From assembly GCF_900625025.1 (NCBI RefSeq), contig NZ_LR130574.1, positions 1 to 64,000 of the forward strand: a DNA stretch of 64,000 bases, read 5' to 3'. The position numbers and the translations under genes were made by a program. This document shows positions 1 through 7,408 of the stretch, in pieces; position 1 is the stretch's first letter, and each line of letters begins with the position of its first letter. This stretch comes from Lachnoclostridium sp. Marseille-P6806 (lineage in GTDB: Bacteria; Bacillota; Clostridia; Lachnospirales; Lachnospiraceae). The notes below the pieces were generated by a model that was not told the DNA's origin, made no database searches, and saw only the letters and a program-made list of their open reading frames with translations.

Positions 1-96
1 ATGGCAGGGGGCTTTCACCCCTGATTTGAGATTCAAGTTCTCTGTGAACTTTTCTTATTACTAAGTGCATTCACATGGTGCTGTTCGCTATCGCTG

Positions 97-1176
97 TCAA
101 CGATAACTTATGCACAACGTTTCGCACAGCTCTTGAATCTGTGCGTTTCTCTCATCCTCTCTTTGACGTGCCATCTTCTGAGACATCTCGTACCATTCCT
201 CTGTGTGCATATCGTGATGGACAAGCTGTGTGAAGTAATTATCCATCGTTGTAGGCGCATTAAAGAGTGATGCAATCATATACTTTCGCATATTGTGTAT
301 CTTACCGAGGTTCTCGGCTATCATCCCCATAACATACTCAACATGGCTTGCTGTCAGTGATAAGATTCTTTTGCGAACAAGCCATTGGGGATACTCTGTC
401 CCTCCGATATTCAGCGATTCCCTTTTCCCGGCTACAAGATCAACCATAACCTCAAACAATTCGTCAAATCGGCTGTTATATTCTGCTCTGTATCTTGCAG
501 ACATCTCGTCGTAATAAATATTTGCTTTGATTTGCTCTATGTCTTCATGTATCACATCCTCATCCCATCCTGAGTTATCCACAGGCGAAGCCGCTTCTGT
601 AGTATTACCAGTAACCTGGATAAGATTATGATTAGGCTCAATAATATTTTTTAAATAATTATTAGGATCTATTGGTGCGGAATTTCCCACTTCAAGAACA
701 AGGAAATCCCCATCTCTAGAGATTGGTTTTTCATCATTCAAGACTTCGGTTTTTCCTGTTTCAGAAAAAAGTTTTCCACAATCATCCGTTTCTTCAGAGT
801 ACGATTTTTCCGACTTCTTGCTGACAAAATTCTTCACATAAATGATATCCGGTTTGCCCTGCCCTCTGCGTTTTTTCTCGATAAGTCCAAATTCTATGAG
901 ATTTTTCAGAGTTGACCTTGCTTTATCAGCACTGCAATCATGAAGCAGTTTCTGTATGGATTCCAGTGATCTTATGACATAGGTTTTTCCTGCCTCATCA
1001 ACCCATCCGTTCTGCTTTGAAAATGCAACCTGCTCATGTAGAAAACCATACAGGATGCATTCTGCTAGACCTAAATCCAAGTAATCAGGATCCTCGAAAA
1101 ACACTTTCGGTATCTTCAAGAATCGGAATTGTTCACTTTCTGCACCAGAATAGTAATCGTAATCGAACTTTGGCAT
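97..1176 (-). CDS. RepA_N-type replication initiator
   Basis: Predicted plasmid or conjugative-element replication initiator of 359 residues. Residues about 8-110 (from PKFDYDYYSG through FGLIEKKRRGQGKPDIIYV) match the RepA_N winged-helix domain of Firmicutes plasmids and integrative elements; the C-terminal half is variable, as usual in the family. I chose the ATG at 1176 because GGAGGTGTG lies just upstream, rather than the ATG 36 bases further out. It follows parB by one base, so repA, parB and parA form one minus-strand operon transcribed parA to repA. The set indicates an element that replicates or is partitioned autonomously. Family assignment is by recognition; the element continues left of the window. 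Confidence 0.8.
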   Translation of the reverse strand: MPKFDYDYYSGAESEQFRFLKIPKVFFEDPDYLDLGLAECILYGFLHEQVAFSKQNGWVDEAGKTYVIRSLESIQKLLHDCSADKARSTLKNLIEFGLIEKKRRGQGKPDIIYVKNFVSKKSEKSYSEETDDCGKLFSETGKTEVLNDEKPISRDGDFLVLEVGNSAPIDPNNYLKNIIEPNHNLIQVTGNTTEAASPVDNSGWDEDVIHEDIEQIKANIYYDEMSARYRAEYNSRFDELFEVMVDLVAGKRESLNIGGTEYPQWLVRKRILSLTASHVEYVMGMIAENLGKIHNMRKYMIASLFNAPTTMDNYFTQLVHHDMHTEEWYEMSQKMARQREDERNAQIQELCETLCISYR

Positions 1177-1177
1177 T

Positions 1178-2092
1178 TTACACACCTCCATGCGTCTTAC
1201 GGTAATCTGCAAGGAGTCTTACGATCAGACTCTCAATTTCTGCATCGCTTGCCTCTGCGGGGAAATACTGCATAATCACTTCATGCTTAATGACAACATT
1301 TCTTTCCTTAATACTGGCTACCGCCAACAGAGCGTGGAGTGCTTCTTTTGTGCAGCGTTTTTCCTGTGAGAGCTTTTTTATCTGCTGCGCCTGAGAAAGA
1401 GAAGGAACAACATCATCCTCTTTCATCACTTCCAATAGAAGAAACTGCTCATTTGGAGTGATATAGGATAACTCGACTGCTGGGTTAAATTTTATCTTTT
1501 TGCTGTCTACCAGCTCCAACAAATCAGGGAGCAATTCTGTCAGGCGAATGTACCTCTGAATTGTCCTTGCACTGTCATTGGAGTTTTCTGCCGCTAAATC
1601 ATACGACCGATAATTTTCGCCAACTTGGCGCAAATTTTCTTTAGATGGTCTTCCTGCTTTATGTTTTAAGGCATCAAGCTTCATCTTGTAAGCAAACGCC
1701 TTCTCACTCGGCAGAATCTCTTCCCTCTGGATATTAGCGTCCACCATCGCAATCACAGCTTCATCATCTGTCAGATCCCTTATGATAACAGGAACCGTCT
1801 CCAGTCCGACTATCTCAGCCGCATGTTTACGCCTGTGACCGGATATCACTTCATAGCCGCCTTCAGGTCTGTTACGAACCATGATCGGTACGAGGATACC
1901 GTTCTCACGGACGCTTTCAACTGTCTGAGCCATCTTTTCATCATCCAAGACCTTAAACGGATGATTCTGAAATGGGAAAAGCTCTCTGATCGGAACATCA
2001 AGCACCTGTCCGGTCTGCTCCTGATCAATACCAAAAAGAGAATCCAGTCCTTTTAGCTGTACCCTGTCCGGAAGTGGTTTCTTAGCAGCCAT
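1178..2092 (-). CDS. parB: ParB/Spo0J-family partition protein
   Basis: 304 residues. The N-terminal half is a ParB/Srx CTPase-type domain: DVPIRELFPFQNHPFKV, then YEVISGHRRKHAA, which carries the GHRR nucleotide-binding motif. A helix-turn-helix follows (about residues 130-200, LAAENSNDSARTIQRYIRL). Such proteins bind centromere-like sites and load as clamps to segregate DNA together with ParA. Its start overlaps the end of parA by 11 bases and its stop is one base from the repA start, so translation is probably coupled. It belongs to the element rather than the host chromosome, since it sits with a RepA_N gene and not with a chromosomal origin. Confidence 0.9.
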   Translation of the reverse strand: MAAKKPLPDRVQLKGLDSLFGIDQEQTGQVLDVPIRELFPFQNHPFKVLDDEKMAQTVESVRENGILVPIMVRNRPEGGYEVISGHRRKHAAEIVGLETVPVIIRDLTDDEAVIAMVDANIQREEILPSEKAFAYKMKLDALKHKAGRPSKENLRQVGENYRSYDLAAENSNDSARTIQRYIRLTELLPDLLELVDSKKIKFNPAVELSYITPNEQFLLLEVMKEDDVVPSLSQAQQIKKLSQEKRCTKEALHALLAVASIKERNVVIKHEVIMQYFPAEASDAEIESLIVRLLADYRKTHGGV

Positions 2093-2867
2093 ACGCCAGC
2101 ACCTCCTTTGTCAGTTCTTCAAACGCCCTTGCGACCTTGCACTTAGGATCATGCTTATATATGCTGTGTCCGTATGCAGTACATTCCTTTGCCCTTACAG
2201 ACTCCGGTATCATCACATCAAATACCTTTATCTGGCTGCCATAGGCTTCACGGAGCTTTTCTATTATATCTTTCTCATGGTTGGTACGGGTATTTACCTT
2301 ATTGATAACGATGCCCTCAACCTCCAACTTACGATTGAGTTTTCTCTTAGTAGAGCCTATCGACGCAAGCAGCTGTTGAAGACCTGCCATTGAGAGATAC
2401 GATGCCTCCACCGGAATGATCACAGAATCCGCTGTTGTCAGCACATTGATTGTCACAAGATTAAGGCTGGGAGAACAGTCGATTAGGATATAATCGTATT
2501 CGTCCCTGACGCTTGATACAAAAGCATCCAGCAGATGCTCTCTGCTGAGAGCGTTCATTATCATATAGTCCATACCGGCAAGCTTTATATTGCAGGGCAT
2601 GAGATCCACGCCTTCATCGTTATGGAGAATATACTCCGCAGGATCTATCGGATCCTCATTTATCTCACGCTCTATGAAAGAAGCAAGAGTGTTCTCCAGT
2701 TCATCCGCATTATCTATACCGAGACTGGATGTTAAATTTCCCTGGGGATCAGCATCAATGACCAGTACCTTTTTGTCATTCATGGCAAGACCAACGCTCA
2801 AATTGCTTGCCAACGCTGTCTTCCCGACTCCCCCTTTTTGATTAGCTACTGCGATTACTTTAGCCAT
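2082..2867 (-). CDS. parA: ParA/Soj-family partition ATPase
   Basis: 261 residues, full length for the family. The deviant Walker A motif is at the N-terminus (NQKGGVGKTALASNLS, about residues 9-24), followed by VLVIDADPQGNLTSSLG and DYILIDCSPSLNLVT (Walker B). ParA binds DNA nonspecifically with ATP and moves ParB-bound cargo, here presumably the element itself. The start is supported by GGAGGAACGG just before ATG. It is the second or third cistron of the element's operon, 21 bases after a 65-residue protein. Confidence 0.92.
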   Translation of the reverse strand: MAKVIAVANQKGGVGKTALASNLSVGLAMNDKKVLVIDADPQGNLTSSLGIDNADELENTLASFIEREINEDPIDPAEYILHNDEGVDLMPCNIKLAGMDYMIMNALSREHLLDAFVSSVRDEYDYILIDCSPSLNLVTINVLTTADSVIIPVEASYLSMAGLQQLLASIGSTKRKLNRKLEVEGIVINKVNTRTNHEKDIIEKLREAYGSQIKVFDVMIPESVRAKECTAYGHSIYKHDPKCKVARAFEELTKEVLAYGC

Positions 2868-2888
2868 AACCGTTCCTCCTGTTCCGTA

Positions 2889-3086
2889 TTATCTGTTGCC
2901 CTGCCTTTTGCGGGCTTCTATTTTTGTTCTTTTGTCCACATCCGAGAATACTCGGAAGATCTTGTTGGTACCCTTATTCTTTAAGGGCTTGGATTGGCTT
3001 GTGATCTGGTACACCTTGTCTTTTTCCATGTGTTCCAGATAATCTTTCAGCTCGTAGGTCGGTCCCGAAACTCTTACTTTTAACAT
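2889..3086 (-). CDS. Small conserved element protein
   Basis: 65 residues, basic C-terminus (KRTKIEARKRQGNR). The start MLKVRVSGPTYELKDYLEHM resembles small Firmicutes proteins with a ferredoxin-like fold of the DUF3970 type, but I recognise it only weakly. GGAGG stands 11 bases before the ATG. It precedes parA by 21 bases, so it is part of the partition operon. A role in element maintenance is inferred from context only. Confidence 0.55.
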   Translation of the reverse strand: MLKVRVSGPTYELKDYLEHMEKDKVYQITSQSKPLKNKGTNKIFRVFSDVDKRTKIEARKRQGNR

Positions 3087-3189
3087 ACTCGTTCATTCCT
3101 CCTCTGATTGGGTATAATCTCTGTCTCATTTCGGGAACGGTTATTCTCATAATCGCTCTGCCTGCACCTATCGCTGTACTTGTTTTCAT
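2974..3189 (-). CDS. Possible small leader ORF overlapping the 65-aa gene
   Basis: A 71-residue frame begins with MKTSTAIGAGRAIM at 3189 behind a near-perfect ribosome site (AAGGAGGAGATGCC then ATG). Its first 34 codons lie before the 65-residue gene and the rest overlap it in another frame. The ribosome site suggests the start is used, possibly as a leader peptide coupling translation into the operon. The overlapped part is probably not selected as protein. No family recognised. Confidence 0.35.
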   Translation of the reverse strand: MKTSTAIGAGRAIMRITVPEMRQRLYPIRGGMNEYVKSKSFGTDLRAERLSGTHGKRQGVPDHKPIQALKE

Positions 3190-3224
3190 GGCATCTCCTC
3201 CTTGTAAATGTATTTTTGACCATA

Positions 3225-3270
3225 ACAAAAAGGACACTCTCAAAAGATTTCTCTTTTAGAAAGTGTCCTT
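3225..3270 (-). terminator. Hairpin terminator between lysS and the rep/par element
   Basis: Reading the minus strand, AAGGACACT pairs with AGTGTCCTT, extended inward by CTAAAAG/CTTTTGAG, and is followed directly by TTTTTG. It is well placed to stop lysS transcription before the element's operon. Confidence 0.6.
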
Positions 3271-3349
3271 AATTTTGCAAAATATTTGATTGACTACCCA
3301 AGGAGTAAATGCATTATCATGTACTGTTCTGCATCTACCATTGGAACTA

Positions 3350-3412
3350 TTGTGGCACTTTTGTGGTACCTAAGTTCCTTTTACCACTTGAAACCCTTGA
3401 TTTTACTGGGGT
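3350..3412. other. Element/lysS junction (putative attachment region)
   Basis: The lysS stop codon lies at 3413-3415, and the DNA immediately after it changes to AT-rich sequence unlike the gene. It holds two direct copies of a TGTGG(C/T)AC motif spaced by three bases (3350-3358 and 3362-3370). A replication/partition module starts within 170 bases. I infer that an element integrated at the 3' end of lysS. No integrase gene or second att copy is inside the window. Confidence 0.4.
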
Positions 3413-4978
3413 TTACTTGCTTGTTGACTTCAAGGTCGGGAACAGAATCACGTCCCGGATCGCCATGCTGTTCGTCAGCAGCATCGCCAGTCTGTCGATC
3501 CCGTACCCGATGCCGCCGGTCGGAGGCATGCCGATCTCCATCGCATGAAGAAAGTCCTCATCGGTATGGTTCGCCTCGGCGTCCCCGGCATCCGCCAGCG
3601 CGTCCTGCGCAGCGAAGCGCTCCCGCTGGTCAATCGGATCGTTCAGCTCGGAGTAGGCATTGCACATCTCCCAGCCATTGATATAGAGCTCGAAGCGCTC
3701 GACCTTCGCCGCATCGTCCGGCTTCTTTTTCGTGAGCGGAGATATCTCAATCGGATGATCCATGATGAACGTCGGCTGAATCATCTTATCCTCGCAGAAC
3801 TCGTCGAAAAACAGATTGACGATATCGCCTTTCTTATGCCGTTCCTCAAACTCGATTCCACGGTCTCTCGCGAGCACTTTTGCCTCTTCATCCGTCAGAA
3901 CCGCATCGAAATCAATCCCGGTCTGCTCCCTGATGGCCTCAACCATTGTCAGGCGCCGGAACGGCCTGCCAAGATTAATTTCCTGTCCTGTTCCCGCTTC
4001 TCTGTCTCCGTAATAGATCGTCGTGGTACCGCAGACCTTCTCCGCAAGATACCGGAACATGCTCTCGGTCAGTTCCATCATCCCGTTGTAATCCGTATAC
4101 GCCTGATACAGCTCCATCAGCGTAAATTCGGGGTTATGGCGGGTATCCACTCCCTCGTTCCGGAAAACGCGTCCGATCTCGAACACTCTCTCAAAGCCGC
4201 CGATGATAAGGCGCTTCAGATAGAGCTCCAGCGAAATGCGGAGCTTCACATCCTCATTCAGCGCATTGTAATGCGTCTCAAACGGACGCGCCGCCGCCCC
4301 GCCGGCGTTGGGGACCAGCATGGGCGTTTCGACCTCCATAAAATCTCTTGCCGCAAGGAAATTCCGGATCTCCCTGAGAATCTGCGAGCGCTTGCGGAAC
4401 GTCTCTGCGCTCTCGCGGTTCATAATGAGATCAAGATACCGCTGGCGATAGCGGGTATCCGTATCCTGAAGACCGTGGAATTTCTCCGGAAGCGGGTACA
4501 GAGACTTGGCCAGAAGCGTCAGCTCCCCGGCATGTACGCTGATTTCTCCGGTTTTTGTCGTAAACGCATAGCCTTTCACACCGACGATATCGCCGATGTC
4601 CATGCGCTTGAATTCCTTATAGCTTTCCTCACCAATGGCATCGCGGGCCACATAGACCTGAATGCTGCCATCCCGGTCCTGCACATTGCAGAAAGATGCC
4701 TTGCCCATAATGCGCTTGAACATCAGACGTCCGGCAATGGAAAGCACCGCCGGCTTCTCGGTCACATTGCCCTCGCCATCCGTCTTTCCGGCGAGTTCTT
4801 CGTAATGTGCTTTGATCTCTGCGCTGTGATGGGTCTGGTCATAGCGGACGATCTGAAACGGATCCTTGCCCGCCTCCCTGAGTTCCCTCAGCTTATCATA
4901 GCGCACGGCCAGAAGCTGATTCATATCGACCGGCACCGCACTCTGATTTCCGTTCTGCGCGTTGTTCTGCTCTGCCAC
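3413..4978 (-). CDS. lysS: Lysyl-tRNA synthetase, class II
   Basis: 521 residues, a cytosolic class II aminoacyl-tRNA synthetase charging tRNA-Lys. An N-terminal OB-fold anticodon domain (about residues 70-180, SIAGRLMFKRIMGKASFCNV) precedes the catalytic domain with motif 2 (VFRNEGVDTRHNPEFTLMELYQAY) and motif 3 (GGIGYGIDRLAMLL). A 20-residue Asn/Gln-rich N-terminal leader is extra. The protein ends FPTLKSTSK, slightly different from the usual ending after FPTMKP, which may reflect the neighbouring integration junction. It follows greA and probably shares its promoter, as in many clostridia. Confidence 0.97.
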   Translation of the reverse strand: MAEQNNAQNGNQSAVPVDMNQLLAVRYDKLRELREAGKDPFQIVRYDQTHHSAEIKAHYEELAGKTDGEGNVTEKPAVLSIAGRLMFKRIMGKASFCNVQDRDGSIQVYVARDAIGEESYKEFKRMDIGDIVGVKGYAFTTKTGEISVHAGELTLLAKSLYPLPEKFHGLQDTDTRYRQRYLDLIMNRESAETFRKRSQILREIRNFLAARDFMEVETPMLVPNAGGAAARPFETHYNALNEDVKLRISLELYLKRLIIGGFERVFEIGRVFRNEGVDTRHNPEFTLMELYQAYTDYNGMMELTESMFRYLAEKVCGTTTIYYGDREAGTGQEINLGRPFRRLTMVEAIREQTGIDFDAVLTDEEAKVLARDRGIEFEERHKKGDIVNLFFDEFCEDKMIQPTFIMDHPIEISPLTKKKPDDAAKVERFELYINGWEMCNAYSELNDPIDQRERFAAQDALADAGDAEANHTDEDFLHAMEIGMPPTGGIGYGIDRLAMLLTNSMAIRDVILFPTLKSTSK

Positions 4979-5112
4979 GTCTTATCCTCTTTTATATATC
5001 TTCTTTAATTAATACACTTAAATATTTGCCTGCTTTATATCTGTCCGCTCTGTATCTGTCTGTTTTATATTCGCTTGTCTTGGAACAGATTCGCTTCAGA
5101 ACCGCTTCTGTA

Positions 5113-5607
5113 TCAGTTGCCGCTTCTGTCGATTCCGAGAACCTTGTACTGGAAGCTCCCCGCTGGGCTGCTGACCGTCACGGTCTGTCCGACCTTTGCC
5201 CCCAGAAGAGCGCGGCCGACCGGAGATTCATTGGAAATTTTGCCGCGAATGCTGTCCGCCTCGGTAGAACCGACAATTTTATACTCGATCTCTTCTTTTT
5301 CTTCCATATCAAGCAGGCGGACCTTGCAGCCGACACCGATCTTATCGACCTCAACCTCGTCCTCGACGACAACCTCGACGTTCTTAAGGAGCTTTTCGAG
5401 CTCCTCGATGCGGGACTCAATGTCTCTCTGCTCGTCCTTGGCCGCGTCGTACTCGCCGTTCTCGGAAAGGTCGCCCTGTGCGCGCGCCTCTTTCAGCTTC
5501 TGTGCGACCTCCTGCCGCCGGTTGACCTTGAGGTTATGAAGCTCATCCTCATATTTCCGCAGGCCCTCATAGGTCAGAACTGTTTTCTTTTCTATCATTT
5601 CATCCAT
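5113..5607 (-). CDS. greA: Transcription elongation factor GreA
   Basis: 164 residues. The N-terminal coiled coil (about residues 10-80, including ARAQGDLSENGEYDAAKDEQ) inserts into the RNA polymerase secondary channel; the Asp and Glu of DLSENGEYD are the tip acidic residues used in transcript cleavage. The C-terminal FKBP-like domain contains SPVGRALLGAKVGQTVTV. GreA rescues backtracked polymerase. It is first in the greA-lysS operon, about 130 bases downstream of a consensus promoter. MIEKK at residue 4 is an alternative start. Confidence 0.96.
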   Translation of the reverse strand: MDEMIEKKTVLTYEGLRKYEDELHNLKVNRRQEVAQKLKEARAQGDLSENGEYDAAKDEQRDIESRIEELEKLLKNVEVVVEDEVEVDKIGVGCKVRLLDMEEKEEIEYKIVGSTEADSIRGKISNESPVGRALLGAKVGQTVTVSSPAGSFQYKVLGIDRSGN

Positions 5608-5744
5608 GATTTGTATACACTCCCATACTCACCCGAATCCGCACACATGACATCGCCATATCCGCAGAAGCCGTTTATACAAAGCGCCGCTTTCATGCGC
5701 TTTTCCCACATTTCCAGCTCGGCTCTCCGCACAGATTGCACAGT

Positions 5745-5773
5745 ATTATACAAATTCCGGAGTGGAGTGTCAA
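5745..5773 (-). promoter_or_regulatory. Consensus sigma-A promoter for greA-lysS
   Basis: On the minus strand TTGACA (5773-5768) and TATAAT (5750-5745) are both perfect and separated by exactly 17 bases. Transcription would start near 5738, giving a leader of about 130 bases before greA. Confidence 0.85.
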
Positions 5774-5841
5774 CGTTCCTCCGCAGGGTTTTGACCTCTG
5801 CTATTGACATTTAACTTACCCATTTTTCAGAAAGGAGTTTT

Positions 5842-7129
5842 ATGTCAATGAACAAAGTGGCCCACCTCTCCGAGGATGACCGCATCCGCATCGAAGCCCT
5901 CCTGCAGGAGGGCTTCTTCTTTCGCTATATCGCAGACCGGCTCGGCAAGGCCCCCTCCACGATTTCTCGGGAGCTAAAAAAATATACGGTCATTCTTTCC
6001 TCGCGACATTGTGACTGTCTCCATTCCGGCACCTGTACGATGCATCACGTCTGCGGAGCCGGGGGCTGCAGGAAAAAGTACAAGACCTGTCCCAAAGCGA
6101 AAGCGTACTTGTCCGGACTATGAAAAGGCCCTCTGTGACCCCCTCTTAAACCGGTCAACGCCTCTCTGCAACGCCTGTCCCCAAAAAGGACTTTGTCACT
6201 ATCAGCGGCACCTCTATGACGCCGGGAAAGCACACGCACAATACCGGGACTCTCTCACAAACTCCTGAAACGACTTTGACCTTACCGCCGGGCAGTTCCG
6301 CCAGATCGACCAGCTTGTCAGCCCGCTTGTGAAAAAAGGACAGTCCATTTGCCACATTGTGCAAAACAACAGGGATATCCTCCCCATCAGCGAGTCCACC
6401 CTCCGGCGTCTCATCGGCCGCGGGGAACTCGGGGTACGCAGCATCGACCTGCCCGAGGCCGTTAAGCGCAGCCCCCGCAGGAAACCAATACCACACCCTC
6501 TGCCTCCTTTATCCAAGGCCGGTCACCTGTACTCTGACTGCCTTGCCTGCATACAGAAGCATGATACTCCTGTTATCCAGATAAACTGCGTAGAGGAACG
6601 GCAGACGGACAAAGCCGCTATCCTTACTCTGCATTTCGTATCGTTCCATATGCAGCTCACTTTCATCCTTGAAAAGCATACCGCCGCCGATGTTGTGAAC
6701 ACACCGGACAAGATCGAAGCCTCTCTGGGAAAGAATCTCTTCTCCGCCTGCTTCCCGATGATCCTTGCGGACAACGGGCACGAGTTTACGGACATAAGCG
6801 GCATGGAACGCTCCCTCTTTGGAGGGCAGCGCACAAACGTATTTTTCTGCGAGCCCAATCGTTCCGACGAGAAAGGCGAATGCGAGAACAATCATAAGCT
6901 GCTTCGCAGCGTGATCCCGAAAGTCTCTTCTCTTGCGTGTGTCGCACAGTCCGACATGACACGGCTGACCAATCACGTGAACAGCTACGCAAGAAAGTCC
7001 CTCTTTGGAAAGTGCCCTTATGAGCTTGCGATGACGGTTCTGCCGGAAGATTTCTTCCTCCTGCTCGGACTAAAACGCATCGCTGGAAACGAGGTCATGC
7101 TGACACCGGAGCTGGTGAAACACCGCTGA
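5842..7129 (+). pseudogene. IS30-family transposase, frameshifted
   Basis: Three consecutive frames together encode an IS30-like transposase. The first (5842-6123) has the N-terminal helix-turn-helix (LSEDDRIRIEALL, then APSTISRELKKY). The second (about 6090-6268) carries a Cys-rich part (NACPQKGLCHYQRHLY). The third (about 6270-7129) has the DDE core: MILADNGHEFTD with the second Asp, and DEKGECENNHKLLRSVIPK with the catalytic Glu. At least one frameshift near 6090-6120 and a stop near 6268 break it, so it is not expected to be active. The start follows GAAAGGAG. I could not identify terminal inverted repeats, so the element ends are unresolved. Confidence 0.85.
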
Positions 7130-7169
7130 CCTGTCAGAGTTACCGCAACACCGCCATATGTTGCATTTA

Positions 7170-7198
7170 ACCTGAAACATCCCGTTTCAGGTCTTTTT
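7170..7198 (+). terminator. Rho-independent terminator after the transposase
   Basis: ACCTGAAAC (7170-7178) pairs with GTTTCAGGT (7184-7192) over a five-base loop and is followed by CTTTTTAG. It lies 41 bases after the transposase stop. The following bases to 7408 hold no gene I can support. Confidence 0.75.
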
Positions 7199-7408
7199 AG
7201 CATACGCATTTTTCGATAAAAACAACGAAAATGAGGTATTTTGGTATGAAAGAAGCCGCGATGCGCGTCCTCAAGACTGGGCTTCGTCTTGGGATACCTG
7301 TCAAGCCCCAATACTTTCCGGCGCTGCTGCTCGGCTCTGAGATCGGTGCCGTTTTCATAACCGGTGCTGCCTCTCATCAGATCCGGCAAAGAATCCATCA
7401 GAAGCTGT

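Noticed and set aside
3244-3412. tRNA gene as attachment site by lysS or guaA
   Set aside because: No cloverleaf or TTCGAATC-type arm seen at either junction.
3545-5008. Long plus-strand ORF over lysS (487 codons)
   Set aside because: Mirror-frame shadow of lysS in GC-rich DNA; no protein-like motifs. Similar antisense ORFs over dgt, asnS, ileS, glgP, pyrC and the fusion protein were dropped for the same reason.
5595-5810. 71-codon minus ORF before greA
   Set aside because: It spans the greA promoter and ends inside greA; no ribosome site or recognisable fold.
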